Assembly (NCBI RefSeq): GCF_900626145.1
Contig: NZ_LR130817.1
Coordinates: 710,698 to 774,697, forward strand
Direction: 5' to 3'
From: Intestinimonas timonensis
GTDB taxonomy: Bacteria > Bacillota > Clostridia > Oscillospirales > Oscillospiraceae
Length of the DNA stretch: 64,000 nt
Under the pieces are notes generated by a model. That model searched no databases, was not told the DNA's origin, and saw only the letters and a list, made by a program, of their open reading frames with translations. Shown piece after piece: positions 32,119 to 40,546 of this stretch; the first letter of the stretch is position 1, and each line of letters opens with the position of its first letter. The translations under genes and the position numbers were made by a program.

Positions 32119-33309
32119 TCACTCCAGCTGACTGCGGTCCCGGAGCCAGCTGGGCAGGGAGCGCATCTTGATGCCGGAGACGATGCCCATACAGGCATAA
32201 AGGGTGATGATGGAGGAGCCGCCGTAGCTGAAGAAGGGAAGGGTGAGGCCCACCACCGGGAAGACATAGAGGCACATGCCGATGTTGATGACGGTCTGAA
32301 GGAGGAGCATGGCGGCGTAGCCCATGGCGATGTAAGCAGACATGGGGCTGCTGGCCCGCCGGGCAACCCAAATGCAGCGCAGGATGATGGCGGTGAGCAG
32401 GAGCATCACTGCCACACAGCCGATAAGCCCCAGCTCCTCGCCGCACACGGCGAAGATCTCATCGGTGTAGCGGGCGGGGAGAGATTCCGAAGAGGTGCTC
32501 TGGGTCTGGGTGCCCTGGAGGTAGCCCTGGCCGAAGACGCCGCCGCTGCCGATGGACAGGATGCTGCGGGTCTGCTGCCAGCCGGCCACCTGGGTCTGCT
32601 CATAGAGGGTGTCGGGGTTGCCCAGGATGTGGTCGATGACCACGGTGAAGCGGTTTTGGATGTAGCTAGGGATATGAGACCACGCCAGCGCCATCCCGCC
32701 CACAGAACCGGCCAGGCCCAGCAGGAACCAGCGCTTTTTGACGCCGGCGGTCCAGGCCATGATGACAAAGAGACCCAGGTAGACCAGCACCATGCCGAAG
32801 TCCCCGGAGACCTTGGCGATGAGCCCGGCCATGAAGAGGGTGTGGCCCGCCAGCTGGATCACGGAGGTGAAGCGGCTGATGCCCCAGTCCTGGAGCTTGC
32901 GGCACTGGAGGGCCAGCAGGAGGACAAAAAAGACCTTGGCCACCTCGGCGGGCTGGATGTTCACCGGCAGGAAGGGAAAGGCCAGCCAGGAGTTGTTGCC
33001 GGTGGTCTCAGCACCTACACCGAAGGGGGTTTTGAGCAGGAGGATGATAAAGACGTTGAAGCCGAGCATCCACTTCCAGCTCTTTTCGGTGAAGAGCTCC
33101 ACGTCCACAAAGGACATGATGAAGTAGGCCACCACACCAAGAAGGATGGAGATGATCTGGATGGGGACATAACGGATGCCGTCCTGCCCCAAATAGCGGG
33201 TAGCGCTATAGATGAGAATCACTCCGAAGAGGGAGGCGGCCAAGATGAGCGCAAGGAGGACCATGTCCGCCTTGCGGAAAAATTCTTTGACCCAGTCGGT
33301 GAGCCACAC
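32119..33309 (-). CDS. RodA/FtsW/SpoVE-family cell-wall polymerase
   Basis: This is a membrane peptidoglycan glycosyltransferase of the SEDS family with about ten helices. Expected features are LIYSATR in the first helix, NNSWLAFPFLPVNIQPAEVAKV in the substrate region, VSGDFGMVLVYLGLFV, and the C-terminal GLTLPFFSYGGSSI motif. Of family members it looks closest to RodA. The GTG at 33309 is preferred because AAGGAG lies upstream (12 bases, somewhat long); the ATG at 33345 gives 12 more residues but has no ribosome site. It is divergent from tsaE with well-formed back-to-back promoters. Confidence 0.9.
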   Translation of the reverse strand: MWLTDWVKEFFRKADMVLLALILAASLFGVILIYSATRYLGQDGIRYVPIQIISILLGVVAYFIMSFVDVELFTEKSWKWMLGFNVFIILLLKTPFGVGAETTGNNSWLAFPFLPVNIQPAEVAKVFFVLLLALQCRKLQDWGISRFTSVIQLAGHTLFMAGLIAKVSGDFGMVLVYLGLFVIMAWTAGVKKRWFLLGLAGSVGGMALAWSHIPSYIQNRFTVVIDHILGNPDTLYEQTQVAGWQQTRSILSIGSGGVFGQGYLQGTQTQSTSSESLPARYTDEIFAVCGEELGLIGCVAVMLLLTAIILRCIWVARRASSPMSAYIAMGYAAMLLLQTVINIGMCLYVFPVVGLTLPFFSYGGSSIITLYACMGIVSGIKMRSLPSWLRDRSQLE

Positions 33310-33386
33310 GGGCTGTGAACACTCCTTTTCAGTGCCTCCGGGCATATGTCCCGGAAGACGGCGGGAAAATGGTAGGAAACAATCCT

Positions 33387-33415
33387 ATTGTACCACTCTG
33401 GGCAGATTTCGTAAA
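33387..33415 (-). promoter_or_regulatory. Promoter of RodA-like gene
   Basis: On the minus strand TTTACG (33410-33415) and TACAAT with an extended TGG (33387-33392) are spaced by 17 bases. Confidence 0.75.
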
Positions 33416-33420
33416 CAGGT

Positions 33421-33449
33421 TTTACAGCGGTGTTTTTTTGTGCTATAAT
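33421..33449 (+). promoter_or_regulatory. Promoter of tsaE-tsaB-upp operon
   Basis: TTTACA (33421-33426) and consensus TATAAT (33444-33449) have 17-base spacing. It stands back to back with the RodA-like gene promoter. Confidence 0.85.
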
Positions 33450-33502
33450 CAACCGGATATCATGTATGGGCATGCAGGCCCAGAGGAGAGGAGGGGGATC
33501 CA

Positions 33503-33931
33503 TTGGAGCATGTGACCAACAGCCCGTCGGAGACCGAGGCGTTGGGGGAGTCCCTGGCTGGACAGTTGGAGCCGGGGACGGTCATCGCCTTTACCGGCGA
33601 CCTGGGGGCGGGAAAGACCGCCTTTGTCCGGGGGCTGGCCCGGGGCCTTGGGGTGCGGGAGCGGGTGACAAGTCCCACCTTTACCATTGTCAACGAGTAT
33701 GAAGGGGGCAGGCTCCCTCTGTTCCACTTCGACATGTACCGTCTGGGCAGCGCCGACGAGCTTTTCGATATTGGCTGGGAGGACTACCTGGCCCGTGGGG
33801 GCGTATGTGCTGTGGAGTGGAGCGAGAACATCTCCGACGCTCTGGACAACGACTGCCTCCGGGTGGATATCCGCCGGGGCGAGAACGACGATCAGCGAAT
33901 CATCACCATCGGAGGGGGGAATTTGGATTGA
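33503..33931 (+). CDS. tsaE: tRNA threonylcarbamoyladenosine biosynthesis protein TsaE
   Basis: This 142-residue P-loop ATPase is needed for t6A modification of tRNAs together with TsaB and TsaD. Walker A is [10 protein letters not shown] (about 31-40), and [11 protein letters not shown] and the FHFDMYRL strand are conserved. It starts with TTG after a GAGGAGG site and overlaps tsaB, which is the next gene. Confidence 0.96.
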   Translation: MEHVTNSPSETEALGESLAGQLEPGTVIAFTGDLGAGKTAFVRGLARGLGVRERVTSPTFTIVNEYEGGRLPLFHFDMYRLGSADELFDIGWEDYLARGGVCAVEWSENISDALDNDCLRVDIRRGENDDQRIITIGGGNLD

Positions 33932-34668
33932 AGATCTTGGCTTTGGAGTCCTCCGCCGTGGCGTGCTCTGTGGCGGTATGCGAGGATGAGAAACTGATTG
34001 CCCAGACTTTTCAGCACAGCGGCCTTACTCACAGCCGGACCCTTCTGCCCATGTGCGGAGATTTGCTGAAAAACTGCGGCCTCACCCTGTCGGAGATGGA
34101 CGTGATTGCCGTGGCGGCGGGCCCGGGCTCCTTTACCGGGCTGCGCATTGGCGTGGCGGCGGCCAAGGGCCTGGCCTGGCCAGAGGACAAGCCCTGCGCT
34201 GGCGTCTCCACTCTGGAGGCCATGGCCTGGAGCCTGGCCCACGTGGAAGGGGATATCTGTCCCGTCATGGACGCCCGGCGCAATCAGGTCTACAACGCCC
34301 GCTTCCAGGCAGGCGGCGGGAGCCTTACCCGCCTGTGCCCCGACCGGGCCATCTCCATTGAGGAACTGGCCGGTGAACTGGCGGAACGGAAAAAAACACA
34401 AATACTGGTTGGAGACGGCGCAGTACTGTGTTATAATGAATTAACCAAGCGGGGCCTGCCGGTGGAGCTGGCGCCGCCTCACCTGCGCCTCCAAAGCGCG
34501 TGGGGGGTGGCCCGGGGCGCCCTGGAGTTGGCACGGAGGGACAGCCTGGTGACGGCTGCTGCCTTAGCACCTGTTTACCACCGACTCTCCCAGGCCGAAC
34601 GGGAACGGCTGGCCAAAGAAAAAGAAATGACCATGAAAAACGATAAAGGGGAAGAACGACATGGATAA
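33928..34668 (+). CDS. tsaB: tRNA threonylcarbamoyladenosine biosynthesis protein TsaB
   Basis: This 246-residue protein is of the ASKHA (Gcp-like) fold and partners TsaD and TsaE in t6A synthesis. Conserved parts are [25 protein letters not shown], and [23 protein letters not shown]. It uses a TTG start overlapping the tsaE stop (TTGA) with GGAGGGGGGA upstream. It overlaps the upp start by 8 bases. The tail past residue 225 is charged and not conserved. Confidence 0.95.
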   Translation: MKILALESSAVACSVAVCEDEKLIAQTFQHSGLTHSRTLLPMCGDLLKNCGLTLSEMDVIAVAAGPGSFTGLRIGVAAAKGLAWPEDKPCAGVSTLEAMAWSLAHVEGDICPVMDARRNQVYNARFQAGGGSLTRLCPDRAISIEELAGELAERKKTQILVGDGAVLCYNELTKRGLPVELAPPHLRLQSAWGVARGALELARRDSLVTAAALAPVYHRLSQAERERLAKEKEMTMKNDKGEERHG

Positions 34669-35293
34669 AATGGTACATATTTTTGACCACCCTCTGATCC
34701 AGCACAAGCTGGCCATCCTCCGGGATGAGCGCACCGGCGTCAAGGAGTTTAGAGAGATCGTCTCCGAGATCGCCACCCTCATGTGCTATGAGGCTACCCG
34801 GGACCTGCCCACTGAGGAGGTCACCATCAAGACCCCTGTGGCCACCGGTACCTTCCGCACCCTGGCTGGCAAGAAGCTGGCCATCGTCCCTGTCCTCCGT
34901 GCCGGTCTGGGCATGGTGGATGGTATCCTGACTCTGATCCCCTCCGCCAAGGTGGGTCACATCGGCCTGTACCGTGACCCCGACACTCTGGAGCCGGTGG
35001 AGTACTACTGCAAGATGCCCACTGACATCTCCGAGCGGGATGTCATCATCCTGGACCCCATGCTGGCCACCGGCGGCTCCGCCTCCGCCGCCATCCAGTT
35101 CATCAAGAACTACGATGTCAAGCACATCAAGCTCATGAACATCATCGCCGCCCCCGAGGGTGTGGAGCGTGTCCGCAAGGATCACCCCGATGTGGAGATC
35201 TACTGCGCCGCCCTGGATGAGAAGCTCAACGAGCACGGCTACATCGTCCCCGGCCTGGGCGATGCCGGCGACCGGATCTTCGGCACCAAGTAA
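34661..35293 (+). CDS. upp: Uracil phosphoribosyltransferase
   Basis: This 210-residue pyrimidine salvage enzyme makes UMP from uracil and PRPP. The PRPP-binding motif [10 protein letters not shown] and the uracil-binding C-terminus ([18 protein letters not shown]) are both intact, and the length matches the family. Its ATG lies inside the end of tsaB (8-base overlap) with AAAGGGGAAG upstream, so translation is coupled. The following gene starts directly after its stop. Confidence 0.97.
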   Translation: MDKMVHIFDHPLIQHKLAILRDERTGVKEFREIVSEIATLMCYEATRDLPTEEVTIKTPVATGTFRTLAGKKLAIVPVLRAGLGMVDGILTLIPSAKVGHIGLYRDPDTLEPVEYYCKMPTDISERDVIILDPMLATGGSASAAIQFIKNYDVKHIKLMNIIAAPEGVERVRKDHPDVEIYCAALDEKLNEHGYIVPGLGDAGDRIFGTK

Positions 35294-35869
35294 ATGGAGT
35301 GTAAGTCTGTCTATGAGACGGCGCGGCTGGCCTTGCGGCTGGCCGCGCCGTCCCTTACACCTGCCCTGACCGACTACTATTGCCGGAACCGGACCTTCTT
35401 CTCCGCCTTTGACCCGGAGCGGGAGGAGGACTTCTTTACAGAGACAAGCCAGCGTGCTTCTCTGGAAAAGGATGCGGCCCTGGCGGAGGAGGATCGGGGC
35501 TACCGGTTCTATCTTTTTTTAAAGGAGAAGCCGGAGACCATCATCGGCATGGTAGGGCTCAACAACCTGGTCCGTGGGGCTTTCCAGTCCTGCCATCTGG
35601 GCTATAAGCTGGATGGGGCGCACCTCTGTCAGGGCTATATGACCGAGGCGGTGAATGCCGTCGCCGGTATCGCCTTTGACGATTTGGGGCTCCATCGTAT
35701 CGAGGCCAACATTATGCCCCGGAACAAGGCCTCCCTCCGGGTGGCGGAAAAGGCCGGTTTTTACAACGAGGGCCTGGCCCTCAAATACCTGAAGATCAAC
35801 GGCGTGTGGGAGGACCACATCCATATGGTCCTTCGCAGTGAACTATATTGCCAGGAGGGGAAGGCCTAG
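35294..35869 (+). CDS. GNAT-family N-acetyltransferase (RimJ/RimL-like)
   Basis: This 191-residue acetyltransferase has the GNAT core in order: beta strands around IIGMVGLNNLVRG, CHLGYKLDGAHLCQGYMTEAV with acetyl-CoA contacts, LGLHRIEANIMPRNKASLRVAEKAGF. That pattern is typical of ribosomal-protein Ser/Ala acetyltransferase relatives; the actual target is unknown. Its ATG immediately follows the upp stop (TAAATG), so it belongs to the same transcript. Confidence 0.9.
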   Translation: MECKSVYETARLALRLAAPSLTPALTDYYCRNRTFFSAFDPEREEDFFTETSQRASLEKDAALAEEDRGYRFYLFLKEKPETIIGMVGLNNLVRGAFQSCHLGYKLDGAHLCQGYMTEAVNAVAGIAFDDLGLHRIEANIMPRNKASLRVAEKAGFYNEGLALKYLKINGVWEDHIHMVLRSELYCQEGKA

Positions 35870-35890
35870 AAGCCACTGGAGGGGTGAGGT

Positions 35891-36175
35891 GTGCGAAAGC
35901 TGGTCTATCACATTGTGAACATCCTGTCCATGTGCGGCTGGATTCTGTTTGTGATTACTGTGATTCCCGGCATATTGGCACACAACTCCTATGCCAGTGA
36001 GTTTTATTTTTCCGTCAGCCAGATCAGTATCAGTGGCGCGCTCCTTCTGAGCATGGCCAAAATGATTCTGAAGGACGGAACTCAAAAAATAGAGCGGCCT
36101 GGCATGTGGTTTTTCATCGCGCTTATCTGCGTTATAAATAGTATAGGTGGAATCCTGGTTCTGCTACGACGATAA
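35891..36175 (+). CDS. Small three-helix membrane protein, unknown function
   Basis: This 94-residue hydrophobic protein has three likely membrane helices (about 10-30, 43-60 and 71-91). It starts at the GTG at 35891 after GGAGGGG. No known family is recognised. It is last in the tsaE transcript, ending just before a terminator. Confidence 0.65.
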   Translation: MRKLVYHIVNILSMCGWILFVITVIPGILAHNSYASEFYFSVSQISISGALLLSMAKMILKDGTQKIERPGMWFFIALICVINSIGGILVLLRR

Positions 36176-36206
36176 ACTGCCTCCGGCATAGCCGGGGGCA
36201 GTTTTT
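36174..36206 (+). terminator. Terminator of tsaE operon
   Basis: AAACTGCCTCCGGC (36174-36187) pairs with GCCGGGGGCAGTTT around a 3-base loop, with a T run after it. Confidence 0.85.
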
Positions 36207-36270
36207 ATCATGGCACCGTATTCTGTGGGTGAGGCGCAGCGCTGTGGCATGACCTCCCAGGCTCTGGGGA

Positions 36271-36299
36271 TTGCAAGACAGGGCCTGGTTTGTTATACT
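36271..36299 (+). promoter_or_regulatory. Promoter of secreted protein gene
   Basis: TTGCAA (36271-36276) and TATACT (36294-36299) are spaced by 17 bases, 55 bases before the ATG at 36355. Confidence 0.75.
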
Positions 36300-36354
36300 T
36301 GAAAGAAAGCCGCGCCGGTGGGCGGGGCAGGAGCCACGGACAAAGGAGTATGAC

Positions 36355-37500
36355 ATGAAAAAGCGAGTACTGGCGGTCACGGGGGCAGCGGGTGTGCTGC
36401 TGTGTGCCTCTGTGGCCCTGGCTGTGGGCGGCGGATCGGACGATCCGCTGGTGAGCAAAAGCTATATAGACGGGACTTATACCACCCAGACGGTGACCCA
36501 GGCGGAGAGCCGCATCGCCCAGCGCCACGACAGCCTGTATGCTGATGCCGAGGCCAAGCTGAAAGCTAAGCACGAGGCCTATCTGACGCAGCTCAGCGGC
36601 GGTACCGCCGGCGGCGGCAGCTATCAGGCCGCCTTCCAGGACATTCGGGTCAAGCAGGGTGATACCATTCAGGTGACCGCCGGATCGGGCTTTCTGCTGC
36701 TGGCCGGCAGCGGAGACCTCTCCTGCACGGGGAAAAAGACCATTGATCTCTCCAGCGGCTGGGAGAAGGGGGCCGGCGCCCTGACCCAGGGGCGGCGGTA
36801 TCTGGTGATGGAGGACACGACAGCTACCATCACGGTGACCTCTCCCACAGCGGTCCTCTCCCTGGAGGGTTACTATACCCTGACAGAGAGCAGCAAGACC
36901 GATTATAACGCCTTAGTCGACGCCCTGCACATCATGGGGCTCTTCCAGGGCAGCGATACGGGTTATGGCTCCGGCTACGATCTGGAGCAGGCGCCCACCC
37001 GTATTCAGGGTCTCATTATGTTCCTCCGCCTCATCGGGGAAGAGAAGGCGGCACTGTCCACCACGGCGGCGTGTCCCTTCACCGATGTGCCGGCCTGGTG
37101 CCAGAGCTATGTGGCCTACGCCTATGAGAAGGGGTACACCAAGGGCATGGATGAGGCGGCCAAGCTCTTCGGCACCAATGACACCCTGACCGCCGGGCAG
37201 TATGTGACCTTCCTCCTGCGGGCGCTGGGGTACAGCGAGAGCGGCGAGAGCCCCGACTTCACCTGGGACACCGCTCTCCAGCGCAGCGTGGAGCTGGGCG
37301 TCCTGACGGCGGGAGAGCGGCAGATTCTGGAGAGCGGCACCTTCCTGCGGGCCCACGTGGTCTATCTCTCCTACTTCGCCCTGGACGCCGCCCAGAAGGA
37401 CGGAAGCGGGACCCTCCAGCAGCGTCTGGTAGCCGCAGGGGCACTGGATGAGGCAGTGGTGACCGCGGTACGGTCCGGCGTAACTGTTTCCCGGATGTAA
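36355..37500 (+). CDS. Secreted protein with SLH-like C-terminal region
   Basis: This 381-residue protein starts at the ATG at 36355 (AAAGGAG 7 bases upstream), with a signal peptide MKKRVLAVTGAAGVLLCASV cut near ALAVG. The middle contains a small beta domain (about residues 90-180; DIRVKQGDTIQVTAGSGFLLLAG). The second half has three SLH-like repeats: ALVDALHIMGLFQG, CPFTDVPAWCQSYVAYAYEKGYTKGM and TWDTALQRSVELGVL. It is probably a wall-associated surface protein. Function unknown. Confidence 0.75.
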   Translation: MKKRVLAVTGAAGVLLCASVALAVGGGSDDPLVSKSYIDGTYTTQTVTQAESRIAQRHDSLYADAEAKLKAKHEAYLTQLSGGTAGGGSYQAAFQDIRVKQGDTIQVTAGSGFLLLAGSGDLSCTGKKTIDLSSGWEKGAGALTQGRRYLVMEDTTATITVTSPTAVLSLEGYYTLTESSKTDYNALVDALHIMGLFQGSDTGYGSGYDLEQAPTRIQGLIMFLRLIGEEKAALSTTAACPFTDVPAWCQSYVAYAYEKGYTKGMDEAAKLFGTNDTLTAGQYVTFLLRALGYSESGESPDFTWDTALQRSVELGVLTAGERQILESGTFLRAHVVYLSYFALDAAQKDGSGTLQQRLVAAGALDEAVVTAVRSGVTVSRM

Positions 37501-37592
37501 GTTTTGATTTATGGAGCACGAAACCGCTGCCCGCGCATAGGATGAGGTGGAGGCCGGAGACGGTCTACCATCTCATTGGGAGGTACTTCATT

Positions 37593-37763
37593 ATGGGGTG
37601 CAACAACGGCTGCGGGCTCAGCGGCTTTGGCGGCGGCAGCTGCCTGTGGATTATTCTGATCATCATCCTGATTTGCTGCTGCGGCGGTAGTTGGGGTGGC
37701 TGCGGCAACAGCTGCGGCTGTGGCAATAACTGCGGCTGCGGCGGCAACAACGGCTGCTGCTGA
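37593..37763 (+). CDS. Small Gly/Cys-rich membrane protein
   Basis: This 56-residue mini-protein starts at the ATG at 37593 with GGGAGG 10 bases upstream. It has a Cys-containing N-terminus (MGCNNGCGLSG), one membrane helix (CLWIILIIILICCC) and a C-terminal tail of Gly-Cys-Asn repeats, with 14 Cys in all. The layout (a short helix beside Gly-rich low-complexity sequence) recalls YjcZ-type sporulation proteins, but the cysteine content is much higher. A strong terminator follows. No function can be assigned. Confidence 0.65.
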   Translation: MGCNNGCGLSGFGGGSCLWIILIIILICCCGGSWGGCGNSCGCGNNCGCGGNNGCC

Positions 37764-37776
37764 GTCAACATAGGAT

Positions 37777-37802
37777 GCGGGCGGGGGGGCTCCCCCGCCC
37801 GC
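37777..37802 (+). terminator. GC-rich terminator
   Basis: GCGGGCGGGGG (37777-37787) pairs with CCCCCGCCCGC (37792-37802). The T run comes slightly late, at 37818 onward. Confidence 0.65.
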
Positions 37803-37835
37803 AACGAAAAAATTGTCTTTTTTTAAAAATACCTC

Positions 37836-37864
37836 TTGCATTTCCTCAAAGGATATGCTATCAT
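37836..37864 (+). promoter_or_regulatory. Promoter of tRNA-Arg
   Basis: TTGCAT (37836-37841) and TATCAT (37859-37864) are spaced by 17 bases, 38 bases before the tRNA. Confidence 0.8.
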
Positions 37865-37902
37865 GATTGAGCTGTCAGGAAGAACTTCCTTGAAAGCGAC
37901 AA

Positions 37903-37979
37903 GCGGCTGTAGCTCAGCTGGATAGAGTGACTGGCTACGAACCAGTAGGTCGGGGGTTCGAATCCCTTCAGCCGTACCA
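37903..37979 (+). tRNA. tRNA-Arg (ACG anticodon)
   Basis: The 77-base sequence folds into a full cloverleaf: an acceptor stem GCGGCTG/CAGCCGT with a G-U closing pair, an anticodon stem ACTGG/CCAGT with loop CTACGAA (anticodon ACG, read as ICG after editing), a T loop TTCGAAT and an encoded CCA. A promoter stands upstream and a terminator follows directly. Confidence 0.95.
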
Positions 37980-38015
37980 GCGCATCGCAAGTGTTTCACT
38001 TGCGATGCGCTTTTT
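37980..38015 (+). terminator. Terminator of tRNA-Arg
   Basis: A perfect 14-bp stem (GCGCATCGCAAGTG at 37980-37993 with its complement at 37997-38010) has a 3-base loop and five T. Confidence 0.92.
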
Positions 38016-38079
38016 CCTTGCCATGAAAGTCCCGTGACCTAAGGATGGATGGAAGAAAGGCCCAGCGCCCGGATGACGC

Positions 38080-38108
38080 TTGACAATTGGGGGCGCATCC
38101 TCTAGAAT
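38080..38108 (+). promoter_or_regulatory. Promoter of cobalamin-riboswitch operon
   Basis: TTGACA (38080-38085) and TAGAAT (38103-38108) are spaced by 17 bases, just upstream of the riboswitch. Confidence 0.85.
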
Positions 38109-38117
38109 AGGGGACTG

Positions 38118-38407
38118 TCACAATTACATATTCGGCAAGTGCCCAGCTCCGGCTGGGGTAAAAGGGAATCGGGTGAGAGTCCCGAGCGATCCGGTCACTG
38201 TGAACGGGGAGCGAGCCGCAGATGCCATTGCCGCGCAGAGCGCGGTGAGAAGGCGCGGTCCGCAGAGATCCGTAAGCCAGGAAACCTGCTTGGTTGAATG
38301 AAAACAGAGATGTCTTCCGCTGAGAGCAGTCTGTTGGAACGGTGCACGGCCTTTGCCGGGCACTGTTTTCGTGCCGTCTGCCCGGTTGGGCAGGCGGCCG
38401 TTGTTTT
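38118..38407 (+). promoter_or_regulatory. Cobalamin (B12) riboswitch with terminator
   Basis: The RNA has the aptamer landmarks GGTAAAAGGGAATCGGGTG, then GTCCCGAGCGATCCGGTCACTGT, and the B12 box GCCAGGAAACCTGC (38276-38289). An intrinsic terminator follows (11-bp stem 38373-38398, T tract at 38401-38407). Binding of adenosylcobalamin would favour the off state, so the importer downstream should be expressed when B12 is scarce. Confidence 0.95.
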
Positions 38408-38447
38408 TCGGCGGGAGACACACGGAAGCAGGAAAGGAGCGCCCCCC

Positions 38448-39473
38448 ATGAAAAACGCAAAGACTCTGGCTACGCTGACGGCCCTGGCCCTGACGGTCTC
38501 CCTGACCGCCTGTTCCGCCGGAAAGACGGCGGAAACGACCCCGGTGCCCACGGCTACCCAACCCCAGAGCAGCCACTACCCGGTGACCATCACCAACTAC
38601 AATTACGCCGGCGAGCCGGTGACCTATACCTACGAAAAGGCGCCGGAAAAGGTCATCGCCGTGTACCAGGGCTGTATCGAGACCATGATCGCCCTGGGAC
38701 TGGAGGACCACGTACTGGCCTCCTACGGCCTGGACAATGAGGTCAAGGACGAGTGGAAGGACGGTTTTGCCCGGATGAACTATGACGAGACCGTCTTTGC
38801 CCCAGATAAGGAGACGGTCACCCTCCTGGAGCCGGATATGATCTTCTCCTGGGGCTCTTACTTTGGGGAAAAGAAGCTGGGCGACGTGGCGGCCTGGAAT
38901 GAGAAGGGCGTGGGGACCTACATGAACTCCAATACCGTCCCCGGCGGCACCCGCACCCTGGAGAACGAATATACCGACATTCTGAATATTGGTAAGATCT
39001 TTGACGTGGAGGACCGTGCTCAGGCCCTGGTAGACGAGATGAAGGCCCAGGTGGAGACCACGCTCACCGCCGCCCAGGGGCAGGAGCCCGTCCGGGTGGC
39101 GGTGGTAGAGCCCACGGCCAGCGGCACCATCACCAACTACGGCGCCGACTCCCTGGCCGGAGATATGGTCACGGCCCTGGGCGGCGAACTGGCCCGGCCG
39201 GATGGCAGCGACATGGGTAAGGAGGACCTGGTTGCCTGTGATCCCGACGTGATCTTCGTAGTCTATATGGCCTATGCCGGGGATGATCCCGACACCGTTC
39301 GGGCGGAGCAGCTCGCCGCCGTCCAGGACGACCCCGCCCTGGCCAGTCTGTCGGCGGTGCAGAGCGGCCGGGTCCACCTCATCATGCTGGGTGACATGTA
39401 CGCCAGCGGTCCCCGCACCATTGACGGCCTCAAAACCTTGGCACAGGGCATGTACCCCGGCCTGGACCTCTGA
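38448..39473 (+). CDS. ABC transporter substrate-binding lipoprotein, BtuF-like
   Basis: This 341-residue lipoprotein starts at the ATG at 38448 after GGAAAGGAG. The signal peptide ends in a lipobox LTAC. The periplasmic-binding-protein type III fold (two lobes joined by one long helix) is apparent: KVIAVYQGCIETMIALGLEDHVLAS near the start, and ASGPRTIDGLKTLAQGMYP at the end. The cobalamin riboswitch upstream points to corrinoid as substrate. It is first in a three-gene importer operon. Confidence 0.92.
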   Translation: MKNAKTLATLTALALTVSLTACSAGKTAETTPVPTATQPQSSHYPVTITNYNYAGEPVTYTYEKAPEKVIAVYQGCIETMIALGLEDHVLASYGLDNEVKDEWKDGFARMNYDETVFAPDKETVTLLEPDMIFSWGSYFGEKKLGDVAAWNEKGVGTYMNSNTVPGGTRTLENEYTDILNIGKIFDVEDRAQALVDEMKAQVETTLTAAQGQEPVRVAVVEPTASGTITNYGADSLAGDMVTALGGELARPDGSDMGKEDLVACDPDVIFVVYMAYAGDDPDTVRAEQLAAVQDDPALASLSAVQSGRVHLIMLGDMYASGPRTIDGLKTLAQGMYPGLDL

Positions 39474-39478
39474 GCGCC

Positions 39479-40546
39479 GTGGAACGGAACCGTTTTGGGG
39501 CTAATTCAGCCTACCTCCTGGTCTGTCTGGGCCTGTTGGGGGCGCTGCTGCTCTCCCTCCTGGCTGCGGTCAGCTTCGGCACCGTGTCCATCCCCCTGGG
39601 GCAGGTGTATGAAGTCATCCTGGAGGAGCTGAGGGCCCTGTTACCGGGCGGGACGGCGCCCACCGGGAGCAGCGTCCACGATGTGGTGTGGCTCATTCGG
39701 CTGCCCCGGCTGATCCTAGCCGTGGGGGTGGGGATGGGGCTCTCGGTCTGTGGTGCCGTCATGCAGGCCATCGTCAAAAATCCCCTGGCTGACCCCTATG
39801 TGCTGGGCGTGTCCTCCGGCGCTTATCTGGGCGCCTCCCTGGCCATGCTGCTGGGGTTTGGGGGACTCCTGGGGGGCAGCGCCATGGGCATGCTGGGCTG
39901 CGCAGGGGCACTGCTAGTTTCTCTGGGGGTGATGGCTCTGGCCAATCTGGGCGGGCGGTCCAACGCCGTCAAGCTCCTCCTGGCCGGTACCGCCCTCAGC
40001 GCCGTGTGCTCCGGCTTCTCCAACTTCTTCATCTTCTTCCTCAACGACGACCACGCCGCCAGCGCCGTGGTCCAGTGGTCCATGGGTTCTCTGGCCGCCG
40101 CCGACTGGGGGAGCAATGCCGTCATCGTTGCCGTGGCGGTATTGGGGACGCTCTTTTTCTGGAGCCAGTACCGAAACCTCAACCTGATGCTGCTGGGGGA
40201 TGACTGCGCCGTCACCCTGGGCACCGACCTCCACCGGTGGCGGCTCATTTACCTGACGGTAGCGGCGGTGATGGTGGGCTTCGCGGTCTACAAGGCGGGG
40301 CTCATCGGCTTTGTGGGGCTACTTATCCCCCACGTGGTGCGGATGCTCTTCGGCACCGACCACAAAAAGCTCATCCCTATCTCCGCCCTCCTGGGCGCCA
40401 TCTTCCTGGTGTGGGCCGACGTGCTCTGCCGGGTCATCCTGCCGGGCAACGAGCTGCCCATCGGTGTGCTCACTGCCCTGGTGGGTGCTCCCGTCTTTGT
40501 CTACCTGATGGCCAGGAAGAAATACGGCTTCGGAGGTGGTGACTGA
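39479..40546 (+). CDS. ABC transporter permease, BtuC/FecCD family
   Basis: This 355-residue membrane permease has about 10 helices, like BtuC and FecCD. Signatures are RLPRLILAVGVGMGLSVCGAVMQAIVKNPLADPYVLGVSSGAYLG and VGLLIPHVVRMLFGTDHKKLIPISALLGAIFLVWADVLCR. It begins at a GTG six bases after the upstream gene and overlaps the ATPase start (TGATG). It pairs with the BtuF-like and BtuD-like neighbours in the riboswitch-controlled operon. Confidence 0.95.
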   Translation: MERNRFGANSAYLLVCLGLLGALLLSLLAAVSFGTVSIPLGQVYEVILEELRALLPGGTAPTGSSVHDVVWLIRLPRLILAVGVGMGLSVCGAVMQAIVKNPLADPYVLGVSSGAYLGASLAMLLGFGGLLGGSAMGMLGCAGALLVSLGVMALANLGGRSNAVKLLLAGTALSAVCSGFSNFFIFFLNDDHAASAVVQWSMGSLAAADWGSNAVIVAVAVLGTLFFWSQYRNLNLMLLGDDCAVTLGTDLHRWRLIYLTVAAVMVGFAVYKAGLIGFVGLLIPHVVRMLFGTDHKKLIPISALLGAIFLVWADVLCRVILPGNELPIGVLTALVGAPVFVYLMARKKYGFGGGD

